The notes under the pieces were generated by a model. That model worked only from the letters and a program-made list of their open reading frames with translations, was not told the origin of the DNA and made no database searches. Of a stretch of 64,000 bases of DNA, positions 1 to 8,760 are shown one piece after another; position 1 is the stretch's first letter; every line of letters starts with the position of its first letter. The stretch covers positions 1-64,000 of the forward strand of contig NZ_JAGQBB010000008.1 in the NCBI RefSeq assembly GCF_024345415.1, written 5' to 3'. The translations under genes and the position numbers were made by a program. This DNA is from Synechococcus sp. Tobar12-5m-g. Lineage in GTDB: Bacteria; Cyanobacteriota; Cyanobacteriia; PCC-6307; Cyanobiaceae.

Positions 1-54
1 CTTTTTGGCCGTGGACTGCTCGTAATCACCAAAGCCGAGCTGCTTGATGCCCAT
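1..54 (-). CDS. IS5-family transposase, N-terminal 18 codons only
   Basis: An ATG at 54 reads leftward as MGIKQLGFGDYEQSTAKK and runs off the window. Openings of this kind (short Gln/Leu/Gly/Phe/Asp-Tyr segment followed by a basic run) are typical of IS5/IS4-type DDE transposases. The frame sits where a transposase start would be relative to the element end near 122. Too little is visible to show catalytic residues or to say whether the copy is active. Confidence 0.55.
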   Translation of the reverse strand, partial: MGIKQLGFGDYEQSTAKK

Positions 55-122
55 GAACCCTGTTCACGCCTGCGATCACACGGCCATTCTCGCGCAGGGT
101 GGTGGGGTTTTCCAGAGTCTCC
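1..122 (-). mobile_element. Partial IS5-like insertion sequence (5' end of element)
   Basis: The window opens inside an insertion sequence read on the minus strand. Its likely outer end is near base 122, where the minus strand reads GGGAGACTCTGGAAAACC inward. That end abuts a CTAG tetranucleotide at 123-126. IS5-group elements are known to insert at YTAR sites, so the junction fits that group. Only one end is visible, so neither the mate repeat nor a target duplication can be checked. The first codons of a transposase-like frame start 68 bases inside the end. Confidence 0.6.
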
Positions 123-213
123 CTAGCCAACGGTGGTTGAATTCACAGGGAATCACCCTGGCGAATGGCGCCGCTTGGCGATAACGTCCCGGCAAAATTC
201 GGTGCCGCAGCGT

Positions 214-2409
214 ATGAACCAGAAGCCCTCGGGTGGTCATGCTCCTGCTTCCTGGTCTGGCGCCCTGCTGCTGGCCGCTCTGCTGCCGCTGGAGAGCCTG
301 ATCGATGGCCCAGCGGCCCTGGCCCAGGCGCCCAGGCCTACTCCGGTCGAGGCCCTTCCCGGAGATGGTCCGCTGGAGCTCAAGGTGCGGCGCCTGCCGG
401 ATGCCGTGGAGGTGGTGATCGAGAACACGGGGCCCGGGCCCCAGTTGCAGCAGTTCACCAACAGCGCCGGCTGGGAGGGGCAGCTGATCCTGACGAGGCC
501 GAGCGGCCTGCGGCGGGGCCCCCAGCAACTGGCGCTGCCGGACGCCGGCTTCAAGACGATCAGCCTGGAGGGGGCGGGCAATCGCTTCGTGGTGCAGGTG
601 ACCCCGCTGGCGAACGGCCCGGTGAATCGGCCGGTGGTGAGCGCCGACGGCCGCAACCTGATCCTCAGCTTTCCCTCCGTTCCCCAGACGTCGTTCCAGA
701 CCGGACGGCTGGATCTGACCATGCCGGGCCGGGTGCCCCAGGCCGCTTTCGTGCCGCCGCTGCAGCCGCGCGCCGTTGCCCCACCGCTGGGGGACATGGC
801 GGTGGGAAGCATGGTGCTGCGCAACCCCAGCTATGTGAATGTGCGGGGCCCGAGCGTGACGATGACGCTCCGCAACGCCCCTGCCCGGGACGCCCTGATG
901 GCGGTGGCCCAGTTGGGAGGCTACGGCTTCGTCTATGTGGATGACACCCCGCCCGGTGCGGCTGCACCCGTGGCGGCTGGACCAGGGACGCCATACGCCG
1001 CCGCCCCCCAGAAGCTGGTGTCGATCGCGTTTCGCAACGAGGGCTTCGCCAGGGCCGTCAACTCGATCCTGCTGGCGGCCGGACTGCAGGGCAAGTTGGA
1101 GGGCAACTTGATGATTGCCGGCCCGAAGGTGCAGAGCAAAACCTTCGGCACCCAGCTCTCGAAGGTGTATCGGCTCAACCAGGTGTCGGCCATTTCAGCC
1201 GCCGACTACCTCGCCAGCCTCGGCGCCACGATCAACAAGACCTTCACCACCACCTCCACGTCCAGCGAGGTGTCCTCCACAGGCACGCCAGCCAACAACA
1301 CGGCCAACTCCACCGCCACCACGGCCACCACCACCCAGATCAACTCCTTCGGGGCCAGCCAGGGGCCGCTGCTGGGCCTGATCGGCACGACAGACAGTCG
1401 CCTGGGCACGATCACCCTGGTGGGTGATTCCGCGCTGGTTCTGATCGCCGAGAACTATCTCAAGCAACTGGATCTGCGCCAGCGCCAGGTGGCCCTGGCG
1501 GTGCGGCTGCTGGATGTGAACCTGGAGAACAGCCAGGACGTGGCCAACAGCTTTGCCTTCCGCTGGGGCAACAACTTCATCGTCAATGACAACGGCCAGC
1601 TGCTCGGGGCGTTTGGCCGCTTCCTCCCTCCGACGCTGGAGAGCTTCCAGGGAGCGCCAGTTCAGAATCCCAGCCTGCAATACCCAAGGGATCACTTCTT
1701 CGATTTCGTGAAGGCACAGATCGTTTCTCGTAACACGAAGTTGCTGGCCAGTCCCACATTGATTTTGCAGGAGAATCCTTCGCAATTGAGAGCCGCCGGT
1801 CAAGGTGCAGCGACTTCGGCAAGCACCTCAGGTGGTTTGGATGAATACACGATTGATTCCCCGATCGGCCGTAGCCGTGCCAATGAAGCGGCGGTTCGCG
1901 TCGGCACCAACGTGATCACCAGTGTTCAGATCACCGAAACCCAGAACGGCGGCACGCAGTGCGAACTCAAGCTCTCCACTGCCGGGTTGGTTCTTGGCGC
2001 CCGGGTGGAGAAAATCGATGACAATGGATTCGTGACCTTCTCTCTCTCGCCTTCCGTGTCTGCCGTCACCGACACCGTGCCAGGCTCGCCCGCCTGCACC
2101 CCCGAGATCAGCATTCTCAGCGTGCGGCGGCTCGACACCGGAGCCCTGCGGGTGCGGGAAGGGCAGACCCTGATCCTCACCGGCGTGATCTCCGACTTCG
2201 ACGTGGCAGAGGTGTCGAAGTGGCCGATCCTGGGCGATCTGCCCCTGGTGGGTCAGTTCTTCAGGGGATCGAAGAACCAGCGGCAGAAGCGGGAACTGGT
2301 GATCATGGTGACCCCCCGAATCATTCGCGACGATGAGGGCGGCAGCTTCGGCTATGGCTTCCAGCCCTCCAGTCGTGAAATGCGTCAGTTCACCAGCAAC
2401 ACCCAGTAG
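214..2409 (+). CDS. pilQ: Type IV pilus secretin (PilQ-like)
   Basis: Outer-membrane secretin, about 731 aa, that forms the gated pore for type IV pili and natural competence. A hydrophobic signal-like segment ends at an Ala-rich LAQA site. An AMIN-type segment (LELKVRRLP...) follows, then secretin N domains and the C-terminal secretin gate with GQTLILTGVISD and a KRELVIMVTPRII end, all typical of PilQ. A Thr/Ser/Asn-rich low-complexity insert lies about one half of the way in (genomic 1245-1350). ATG 214 was chosen because it directly precedes the signal-like segment; the frame is open back to 133. pilMNO would be expected upstream, but an insertion sequence ends 90 bases before this gene. 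Confidence 0.88.
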   Translation: MNQKPSGGHAPASWSGALLLAALLPLESLIDGPAALAQAPRPTPVEALPGDGPLELKVRRLPDAVEVVIENTGPGPQLQQFTNSAGWEGQLILTRPSGLRRGPQQLALPDAGFKTISLEGAGNRFVVQVTPLANGPVNRPVVSADGRNLILSFPSVPQTSFQTGRLDLTMPGRVPQAAFVPPLQPRAVAPPLGDMAVGSMVLRNPSYVNVRGPSVTMTLRNAPARDALMAVAQLGGYGFVYVDDTPPGAAAPVAAGPGTPYAAAPQKLVSIAFRNEGFARAVNSILLAAGLQGKLEGNLMIAGPKVQSKTFGTQLSKVYRLNQVSAISAADYLASLGATINKTFTTTSTSSEVSSTGTPANNTANSTATTATTTQINSFGASQGPLLGLIGTTDSRLGTITLVGDSALVLIAENYLKQLDLRQRQVALAVRLLDVNLENSQDVANSFAFRWGNNFIVNDNGQLLGAFGRFLPPTLESFQGAPVQNPSLQYPRDHFFDFVKAQIVSRNTKLLASPTLILQENPSQLRAAGQGAATSASTSGGLDEYTIDSPIGRSRANEAAVRVGTNVITSVQITETQNGGTQCELKLSTAGLVLGARVEKIDDNGFVTFSLSPSVSAVTDTVPGSPACTPEISILSVRRLDTGALRVREGQTLILTGVISDFDVAEVSKWPILGDLPLVGQFFRGSKNQRQKRELVIMVTPRIIRDDEGGSFGYGFQPSSREMRQFTSNTQ

Positions 2410-2430
2410 TTCAGCAACGGTCAGCAGGGC

Positions 2431-3264
2431 TCAGAACGCCATGGGCGCGAAAGCTTTGATTGCCAGGGGCGCCAGGACCTGCAACGCTGCCATCGCACCG
2501 CCCAGCAGTTGGGGACCCAGCCCATTGCCAGCCTTGTCCTTGGCTGGTTCCTCCCCTAGCTTCTTGGCCGCTTCCTTGAGCTGCTGGCTGTAGTCCGGGC
2601 GGCCCTCCTGCTCAAAGAGGGTGGCCGCGTAGTTGAAATCCTGGGCGGCCGCTGTGGTGTTGCCCTGCTCACTGCGGCTGATGCCGCGCGCCACCCAGCT
2701 GATCGCTCCCTCCGGGCGCTTGAGGATCGCGGCGCTGAAGAACGCTTCCGCCTGGGGGAAGCGACCCTGCTGGGCTTCCCCCACACCGGCGTTGTGGAGC
2801 TCCGCGTAGCTCTGCTGGGCCGGATCGATGCCCCGGACGCCCTGCCAGTGGCTGCTGGCGAGGGCGTTGGCATCGAGCAGGGCGCCGCCCAGGTTGGCGT
2901 CGCGCAGGTCGGTGCCCAGCAGCCGTGCTCCGCGCAGGTCGGCTCCCCGCAGGGAGGCCCCCTGAAGGCTGGTGAAGCTCAGGTCGGCGCCGGCCAGGCG
3001 GGCACCATCGAGGCGGGCGCCGCTCAGGTTGGCCCGCTGCAGCTGGGCGCCCTTCAGCTCGGCGTCGCGCAGGTCAGCCTGCACCAGATCGGCATCGGCC
3101 AGAGCGCAGTTGTTGCAGCGCTTTGTGCCCAGCAGGCGGATCAGGGCCTGGCCATCGGCCGCCCGCACCGCCGGTGCCACCGTGGCGATCAGCCCGGCCA
3201 GCACCACCAGGCCCAGCAGCCGGAGGCGGGTGGTGAGGGGATGGGGCGCTCGGATCACGGCCAA
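2431..3264 (-). CDS. Secreted pentapeptide-repeat protein with TPR-like tail
   Basis: A 277 aa protein. Residues 1-35 form a signal peptide ending in VRAADG. A CxxC pair follows (CNNC), then about 17 tandem pentapeptide repeats of the A(D/N)LxG type over residues 55-135, which should fold as a right-handed quadrilateral beta-helix. The C-terminal half has TPR-like helices (QQGRFPQAEAFFSAAI, then ARGISRSEQGNTTAAAQDFNYA) and a final hydrophobic segment. Pentapeptide proteins are abundant in cyanobacteria and most have no known role; export to the periplasm or thylakoid lumen is inferred. It converges with pilQ at its 3' side. Confidence 0.8.
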   Translation of the reverse strand: MAVIRAPHPLTTRLRLLGLVVLAGLIATVAPAVRAADGQALIRLLGTKRCNNCALADADLVQADLRDAELKGAQLQRANLSGARLDGARLAGADLSFTSLQGASLRGADLRGARLLGTDLRDANLGGALLDANALASSHWQGVRGIDPAQQSYAELHNAGVGEAQQGRFPQAEAFFSAAILKRPEGAISWVARGISRSEQGNTTAAAQDFNYAATLFEQEGRPDYSQQLKEAAKKLGEEPAKDKAGNGLGPQLLGGAMAALQVLAPLAIKAFAPMAF

Positions 3265-3287
3265 CTGAAGTGGCTCTGCGGTGCGGT

Positions 3288-3431
3288 CTAACCAGTTTCC
3301 GGCTGATCAGGGCGCTTCGCCAGGGCGCCAGCCAGCAGACAGGTCATCGCCAGCCGGATCTTGCGCTCCTTGCCCAGCAGCGCCCTGCCGATGTGCTCCA
3401 GCACCGGCTGGTGCAAGGCTCGCTGGTCCAC
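3288..3431 (-). pseudogene. N-terminal stub of a MoxR-type AAA ATPase
   Basis: A 47-codon frame starting at GTG 3431, immediately preceded by an in-frame TGA, and ending at TAG 3288. It contains IGRALLGKERKIRLAMTCLL, which matches the conserved segment just before the Walker A loop of MoxR-family AAA+ ATPases (usually followed by an A-GGHLLIEDVPG-type stretch). Here the match stops at CLLAG and a stop follows 12 codons later, so the ATPase core is missing. It is a truncated relic unless a much shorter protein is made. It lies upstream of the pentapeptide gene on the same strand. Confidence 0.5.
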
Positions 3432-3458
3432 TGTTGATCACGATTCGGCAGACATTCG

Positions 3459-4586
3459 GTGAGGGATCAAGCCACGGCAGGAGGGGACAGTCTCCATGGC
3501 GAGAACCACCGCCATGGCGGCAACCTGGTGGCCGTCGCCCGCCGCTTGGGCTGTCGCCCCGGCCAGCTGCTTGACGCCAGCGCGTCCCTGGTGCCGTTCG
3601 GGCCACCGGCCTCGGTGCGGCGGGTGCTGCGCGCCGCCCTGCGGGCGCGGGCGGGCCGGCCCTCCCCCCTGCGGGATTACCCCGATCGGAGCTACGGCAG
3701 CCTGCGGGATGCGATCGCGGCGTTCCATGGCCTCGATCCGCTTGCCGTGTTGCCCGGCAACGGCGCCGCCGAGCTGTTCACCTGGGCGGCGCGGGATGCG
3801 GCGGCGGCGGGCCTGAGCCTGCTGCCCACCCCCGGCTTCGCCGACTACCCCCGCGCCCTGGCCTGCTGGGGCGGGTCCTGGCGATCCCTGCCGCTGGATC
3901 TTGCCCTTCCCCGTGCCGAGGGGTTCCCGGCGGTCGGTTCGGCCCTCCCCGCTGGCGCGCTCTGGATCACCAACCCCCACAACCCCACCGGCCAGCTCTG
4001 GAGCCGGGCCTTCCTGGAGCCGCTGCTGCCGCGGTTCGCCCTGGTGATCGTCGATGAGGCCTTCCTGCCCCTGGTGCCAGGCGGTGAGGCCCAATCGATG
4101 GTTCCGCTGCTGGCGGATCACCCCCAGCTGGTGGTGGTCCGCAGCCTCACCAAGCTGTTCGCGATCGCCGGCCTCCGGCTGGGCTATGCCCTGGCGGCTC
4201 CGGAGCGATTGGGCCGTTGGGCGGCCTGGCGGGATCCCTGGCCGGTGAACGGCCTGGCCGCCGCCGTGGGAGAGGCGGTGGTGGGGGATCACCGCTGGCA
4301 GGAGCGGGTGTGGCGCTGGGTGGCGGCGGAGGGGCCCTGGTTCCATGGCGAGCTGGCGGGCCTGCCCGGCCTCACCCCCCTGCCCTCGGCGGCCAATTTT
4401 CTGCTGGTGCGGGGGGAGACCTCCCTGCTGGGGCTGCGGCAGCGGCTGGAGCGCAACCAGCGGGTGCTGCTGCGCGATTGCCGCTCCTTCGACGGCCTCG
4501 GCCCGGAGTGGTTGCGGATCGGCCTCCAGCACCGGCGGGGCAACCGCCGGATCCTGCGGGCCCTGCGCACCGAACTTGGCCGCTGA
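3459..4586 (+). CDS. cobD: L-threonine-O-3-phosphate decarboxylase / CobC-CobD family PLP enzyme
   Basis: A 375 aa fold-type I PLP enzyme of the histidinol-phosphate aminotransferase superfamily. An early HGGN motif (about residue 18), a YPD motif, GNGAAELF cofactor binding, NPHNPTG, VDEAF and the PLP-lysine segment SLTKLFAIAGLRLGY all match CobC/CobD proteins. These make (R)-1-amino-2-propanol phosphate for the nucleotide loop of cobalamin, consistent with B12 (pseudocobalamin) synthesis in Synechococcus. The start used is GTG 3459. HisC is the main alternative, but the HGGN opening favours CobD. Confidence 0.78.
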   Translation: MRDQATAGGDSLHGENHRHGGNLVAVARRLGCRPGQLLDASASLVPFGPPASVRRVLRAALRARAGRPSPLRDYPDRSYGSLRDAIAAFHGLDPLAVLPGNGAAELFTWAARDAAAAGLSLLPTPGFADYPRALACWGGSWRSLPLDLALPRAEGFPAVGSALPAGALWITNPHNPTGQLWSRAFLEPLLPRFALVIVDEAFLPLVPGGEAQSMVPLLADHPQLVVVRSLTKLFAIAGLRLGYALAAPERLGRWAAWRDPWPVNGLAAAVGEAVVGDHRWQERVWRWVAAEGPWFHGELAGLPGLTPLPSAANFLLVRGETSLLGLRQRLERNQRVLLRDCRSFDGLGPEWLRIGLQHRRGNRRILRALRTELGR

Positions 4587-4640
4587 GCCCCCTGCCCAGC
4601 CCACGGCCCATCCCAACCCCCTGCCCCGCCGGCAAACGCC

Positions 4641-5714
4641 TCAGGCCAGCTCCTGCAGCAGGTGGGCCAGCCGCTGGTCCGCATCCCTCACCGCGAGGCG
4701 GCCCATCCCCGCCCGCAGGGGCGACAGCGGGTCAATCCCTGCGGCGCCCCCCCGCAACCGGGCGCCGAGCAGGCGCCAGAGGGTGCGGGCGAGGGCGGGA
4801 TCCTCCGGCGGGTGCTGGGTCACGATCACGGCGGCGCCCAGGTCGGCGGCGGCGGCGGCGTTGGCGTCCTGGTGGCGGTCGGCCGCCTGGGGGAACGGCA
4901 CCAGCACCGCCGGGGTGCCGCTCACGGCCAGTTCACTGAGGCTGCCAGCTCCGGCGCGGCTGATCGCCAGGTCGGTGTGCTGCAACAGGCCCGCCAGCTC
5001 CTCACTGAACGGGCGCTCGACGTAACCCGGCAACGGCATGCTTCCTGCCTCCGGATCGTTCGATCCGGTGAGGTGCACCACCCGGCAGCCCGCCGCCAGC
5101 AGCCTGGGAACCAGGGGCCGCACCATGCGGTTCAGGCCCACAGCCCCCTGGCTGCCGCCCATCACCAGCAGCAGCGGGCCCGTGCCGGTTGGCACCCAGT
5201 CGGGCAGCGGTGCCGCCTCCAGGAACTCCTGGCGCACCGGTGTGCCGCTCAGCAGCGGGTGGCAACGGGGGAGCAGGGCCGCCGCCGCCGGCAGACCCAC
5301 CGCCACCCGGCTGCACAGCCGGCCAAGCAGCCGCGTCACCCTGCCGGGGATGGCATTGGATTCATGCAGCACCACCGGAACGCTGCACCAGCGCGCCGCC
5401 AGGATCGTCGGGGCGGCGATGTACCCACCTGTGCTGAACACCACGTCGATGGCCTCGCGGCGGATCAGGCGGCGCACCTTGCCGCTGGCGGCGATCAGCT
5501 GGATCAATTGAAAGAGCTTGCGCAGGCCCCGGCCCTGCAGCCCACCGGCCCGGATCGTGTGCAGCGGGTAGCGCGCCGGCACCAGCTCCCGCTCCAGCCG
5601 ATCGGGCACCCCCAGCCACTGCACCGACCAGTCCGGCGGCAGGGCCTGCGCCACCGCCAGGGCCGGAAACAGGTGTCCGCCGGTGCCGCTGGCGGCGATC
5701 AGGAGCCGGGTCAT
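4641..5714 (-). CDS. murG: UDP-N-acetylglucosamine--lipid I transferase MurG
   Basis: A 357 aa GT28 enzyme of the usual MurG length. It transfers GlcNAc to undecaprenyl-pyrophosphoryl-MurNAc-pentapeptide, giving lipid II at the cytoplasmic membrane face. The N-terminal glycine loop [23 protein letters not shown]-like [27 protein letters not shown] and the UDP-GlcNAc site [12 protein letters not shown] followed by [10 protein letters not shown] are all visible. It converges with cobD and diverges from the next gene. Confidence 0.95.
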   Translation of the reverse strand: MTRLLIAASGTGGHLFPALAVAQALPPDWSVQWLGVPDRLERELVPARYPLHTIRAGGLQGRGLRKLFQLIQLIAASGKVRRLIRREAIDVVFSTGGYIAAPTILAARWCSVPVVLHESNAIPGRVTRLLGRLCSRVAVGLPAAAALLPRCHPLLSGTPVRQEFLEAAPLPDWVPTGTGPLLLVMGGSQGAVGLNRMVRPLVPRLLAAGCRVVHLTGSNDPEAGSMPLPGYVERPFSEELAGLLQHTDLAISRAGAGSLSELAVSGTPAVLVPFPQAADRHQDANAAAAADLGAAVIVTQHPPEDPALARTLWRLLGARLRGGAAGIDPLSPLRAGMGRLAVRDADQRLAHLLQELA

Positions 5715-5785
5715 GGGCCGTTTCAGGCGCGTCAGGCGCCGTACCAGAGCGCGCCTAACTTATGTGAACACCTTCGACCGCTTCG

Positions 5786-6535
5786 ATGTCGCTGCCCCGC
5801 CCCAGCCTGCCGGCCCTGCTGGCGGCCGCTGCGCTGAGCTTGGCCCCCGCCGCCTGGGCCGCGGCGCCCAGTCCGGCCCTGCTCCAGAGCCTGGAAGGCG
5901 CCCTCAACAGTGGCGGCACGGGCAGCCTCGCCGGACTGCTGACGGCGGGCCCCGGTCTGGATCCGGCCGAACTCGAAACGCGTTATAGAGCCTTGCGCAG
6001 CCGCTTCCCAAACGCCCGCTGGCAGGTGAGCCCTGGCAGCAACCTGCGGGATGGCCGCAGCACCGTTCAGATCAAGGTGAGCGGCAGCCGCGAGGAGGGG
6101 CCTTTCCGTTACCGGCTCGAGGCCGAGCAGGTGCTCGCCCTGGCCAGTCGGGATGGCCGCCTCAGCGGTGAGGAAGTGATCCGTGAATCGAGCACCCTGC
6201 GCAGTGGTTCCGCCGAGCTGCCGATCAGCGTGCTGATCCCCGATGCCGTGCTCACCGGCCAGCGTTACGACGTGGACGTGGTGCTCGACGATCCCCTCGA
6301 TGGGGCGGTGGCGGCTGGTGGAATCGCCGCGATCACACCAGCCCAGATCAGCGCCTCCCAGAGCCCCGACCTGGAGCTGGCCGCCCTGGGCGGCGGCGGT
6401 GTGTTCAAAACTGTGCAGGCCCCGTTGCAGCCCGGCAGCCAGACCTGGGCGGTGCTGCTCGTGCACCCGCAGGGAATCGTCAGCACCACCAAACGGGTGC
6501 GGGTTGTGGCCGACAAGGCGGCGCTCACCCCCTGA
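5786..6535 (+). CDS. Exported protein of unknown function
   Basis: A 249 aa protein with a clear signal peptide (Leu/Ala-rich core, cleavage likely after AWAAA near residue 26). The mature part contains a region that reads like a nuclear-transport-factor-type or DUF4440-like load (RYRALRSRFPNARWQV) and then beta-rich C-terminal sequence. No catalytic motif is recognised. It has normal local codon use, diverges from murG, and lies 61 bases before another small exported protein, so the two may be co-transcribed. Confidence 0.7.
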   Translation: MSLPRPSLPALLAAAALSLAPAAWAAAPSPALLQSLEGALNSGGTGSLAGLLTAGPGLDPAELETRYRALRSRFPNARWQVSPGSNLRDGRSTVQIKVSGSREEGPFRYRLEAEQVLALASRDGRLSGEEVIRESSTLRSGSAELPISVLIPDAVLTGQRYDVDVVLDDPLDGAVAAGGIAAITPAQISASQSPDLELAALGGGGVFKTVQAPLQPGSQTWAVLLVHPQGIVSTTKRVRVVADKAALTP

Positions 6536-6596
6536 TCGGGAACATTCAGTCACAGTTGAGGCCGAGCCAGTCGGGACTCAGTCGGAGAGGAGGGCG

Positions 6597-7055
6597 ATGG
6601 TGGGTGGGTTCGAAGAACTCCCGCCGATGTCCCGTTCCTTGACCCTGCAACGCTGGCTCCTGCCGCCGGTCGCGGCTGCCCTGGCCATGGCGCTGCAGGT
6701 GGGCGCCAGCCAGGCACAGAGCCAACCATCCCCTAAGCCCCCCGGCCAGGAGCGGGCCAAGCTCACCGAAAGCCAGAAGCTGGAGCTGTTCAAGGCTCGG
6801 CGCGGTTGGGCACTGCGCGACAACGCCGCCCGCATGGCCATCCTCCAGAAGAGTGACCGGTGCGTCCAGGCCGCCATCGATCTGGAAACCCTGCGTGGTT
6901 GCCTGGGCGATGAGCGCATGGCCAACCGCAGGCTGATGGAAACCACCCGCAACGATGCCACTGCCCTGGCCCAGCGCCTGGGCATCCCGATGCCGGAAGG
7001 CCGCGGCGAAGGCAAACGGGGCCCATGGGGCAGGGGCAGCAACCCGCAGCCCTGA
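6597..7055 (+). CDS. Small exported basic protein of unknown function
   Basis: A 152 aa frame. A strong purine-rich ribosome site (GGAGAGGAGGG, 6584-6594) precedes ATG 6597 and supports that start, although an internal ATG at 6627 would put the signal peptide at the very N terminus. The hydrophobic core LLPPVAAALAMALQVGAS ends at a SQAQS cleavage-like site. The mature protein is rich in Arg, Lys and Gln, contains two Cys (RCVQ..LRGCLG) and ends in a Gly/Arg/Pro tail. No family is recognised. Confidence 0.65.
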   Translation: MVGGFEELPPMSRSLTLQRWLLPPVAAALAMALQVGASQAQSQPSPKPPGQERAKLTESQKLELFKARRGWALRDNAARMAILQKSDRCVQAAIDLETLRGCLGDERMANRRLMETTRNDATALAQRLGIPMPEGRGEGKRGPWGRGSNPQP

Positions 7056-7068
7056 GCCCGGCCCGGCG

Positions 7069-8274
7069 TCAGGCCTCGTTGAGGGCGGCGACGCCCGGCA
7101 GCACCTTGCCTTCCAGCAGCTCTAGGCTGGCGCCACCGCCGGTGGAGATGTGGCTCATCTTCTCGGCCACGCCCACCTTCTCCACCGCCGCCACCGAATC
7201 CCCGCCGCCGATGATCGTGCAGGTGCCGGTGGCGGTCAGGCCCGCCAGGGTATGGGCGATGGCATCGGTGCCGGCGGCGAACTTGTCGAACTCGAACACC
7301 CCCATGGGCCCGTTCCAGATCACGGTCTTGCAGTCGGCCAGGGCCGCTTCGAAGGCCTTGATCGAATCAGGGCCGATATCGAGACCCATCCAGCCGTCAG
7401 GGATGGCATCGATCGCGGTGATCTGGCTGTTCGCGTCGGGGGAGAAGGCATCGGCCAGCACCACGTCGGTGGGCAGCAGCAGCTGGACCCCCTTGGCGGC
7501 CGCCTTGGCTTCCAGTGCCTTGGCCAGTTCCAACTTGTCCTCCTCCACCAGGCTCTTGCCCACTGCCAGGCCCCGGGCCTTGTAGAAGGTGAAGATCATG
7601 CCGCCGCCGATCAGCACCTTGTCGCACTTGTCGATCAGGGCCTCGAGCACGCCGATCTTGCTGCTCACCTTGGAGCCGCCCACGATCGCCGCCAGGGGGC
7701 GCTTCGGCTCGTCGATGGCCCCTTGCAGGTACTGCAGCTCCTTCTCCATCAGCTGGCCCGCCACGCTGGGGTTGAGGAACTTGGTCACCCCTTCGGTGGA
7801 GGCGTGGGCGCGGTGGGCGGCGCCGAAGGCGTCGTTCACGTACACCTCGGCCAGGGCCGCCAGCTTCTCGGCGAAGGCTGGATCGTTCGTCTCCTCTTCG
7901 GCGAAGAAGCGCACGTTCTCCAGCAGCAGCACCCCCCCGTCGGCCAGGGCCGCCACCTTGGCTTCGGCATCGGGGCCGATGCAGCTCTCGGTTTTCTCCA
8001 CCGGCACCCCCAGCAGTTCGCTCAGGCGCGCCGCCACCTGGGTGAGGCGCATGCCCTCGTTCACCTGCCCCTTCGGCCGGCCGTAATGGGCCGCCAGGAT
8101 CACGCGGGCGCCGTGGTCCCGCAGGAAGGCGATCGTGGGCAGGGCAGCGCGGATGCGGGTGTCATCGGTGATCGCCCCGGCCTCATCGGCAGGTACGTTG
8201 AAGTCGACCCGCACCAAAACACGCTTGCCGCTGAGGTCAGCGGCGGAGAGGCTGGCCAGGGTGCGCTTTGGCAT
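7069..8274 (-). CDS. pgk: Phosphoglycerate kinase
   Basis: A 401 aa enzyme that interconverts 1,3-bisphosphoglycerate and 3-phosphoglycerate in glycolysis and the Calvin cycle. Visible motifs are VRVDFNVP at the N terminus, [45 protein letters not shown], the nucleotide region [13 protein letters not shown] and the C-terminal [11 protein letters not shown] and [14 protein letters not shown]. Length matches bacterial PGK. The AAHYGRPKG segment has His-Tyr where many PGKs have SHLGRP. It is divergent from the uspA-like gene. Confidence 0.96.
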   Translation of the reverse strand: MPKRTLASLSAADLSGKRVLVRVDFNVPADEAGAITDDTRIRAALPTIAFLRDHGARVILAAHYGRPKGQVNEGMRLTQVAARLSELLGVPVEKTESCIGPDAEAKVAALADGGVLLLENVRFFAEEETNDPAFAEKLAALAEVYVNDAFGAAHRAHASTEGVTKFLNPSVAGQLMEKELQYLQGAIDEPKRPLAAIVGGSKVSSKIGVLEALIDKCDKVLIGGGMIFTFYKARGLAVGKSLVEEDKLELAKALEAKAAAKGVQLLLPTDVVLADAFSPDANSQITAIDAIPDGWMGLDIGPDSIKAFEAALADCKTVIWNGPMGVFEFDKFAAGTDAIAHTLAGLTATGTCTIIGGGDSVAAVEKVGVAEKMSHISTGGGASLELLEGKVLPGVAALNEA

Positions 8275-8376
8275 GGCGGGAATTAAAAACGATGGGTGAG
8301 GTTAGCCCGCAGCCCTCTGGGCGCTAGGACAAGGGTTGGGCCCCCCTGGCCCCTTCTCCCCTCAGGACCGTGAACG

Positions 8377-8760
8377 ATGTTCAGCACTGTTCTGTTTCCG
8401 ATCGACCAAAGCCGCCAGACGATGGAAACCGCCGCGGTGGCCCTGGAGCTGGCCCAGCGCCACGCCAGCCGCCTGGTGGTGCTCTCGGTGGTGGAGCCCG
8501 AGGAGGGCGCCATGCATGACGCCGCCGCCGTGGCCCAACTGCTGGAGCAGGCCCGTCAGCACTTCGAGCAGGCCGGGATGGCCTGCGAGGTGATCGAGCG
8601 GGAGGGCAAGCCGGCCTTCGTGATCGGCGATGTCGCCGACGAGATCAACGCCGATGTGATCGTGATGGGCACCCGCGGCCTCACGCTCGGGGCCGATGAA
8701 CCCAGCACCGCCTCCCGGGTGATCCAGTTGGCCCCCTGCCCGGTGCTGGTGGTGCCCTGA
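8377..8760 (+). CDS. Universal stress protein, UspA family
   Basis: A 127 aa single Usp domain. It opens MFSTVLFPIDQS and has the C-terminal nucleotide-binding motif GTRGLTLGADEPSTASRVIQ followed by CPVLVVP, the G-2x-G-9x-G(S/T) type loop of ATP-binding Usps. Its stop overlaps the start of the ylqF-like gene (TGATG), so translation is probably coupled in a three-gene chain with ylqF and the pseudouridine synthase. Confidence 0.88.
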   Translation: MFSTVLFPIDQSRQTMETAAVALELAQRHASRLVVLSVVEPEEGAMHDAAAVAQLLEQARQHFEQAGMACEVIEREGKPAFVIGDVADEINADVIVMGTRGLTLGADEPSTASRVIQLAPCPVLVVP

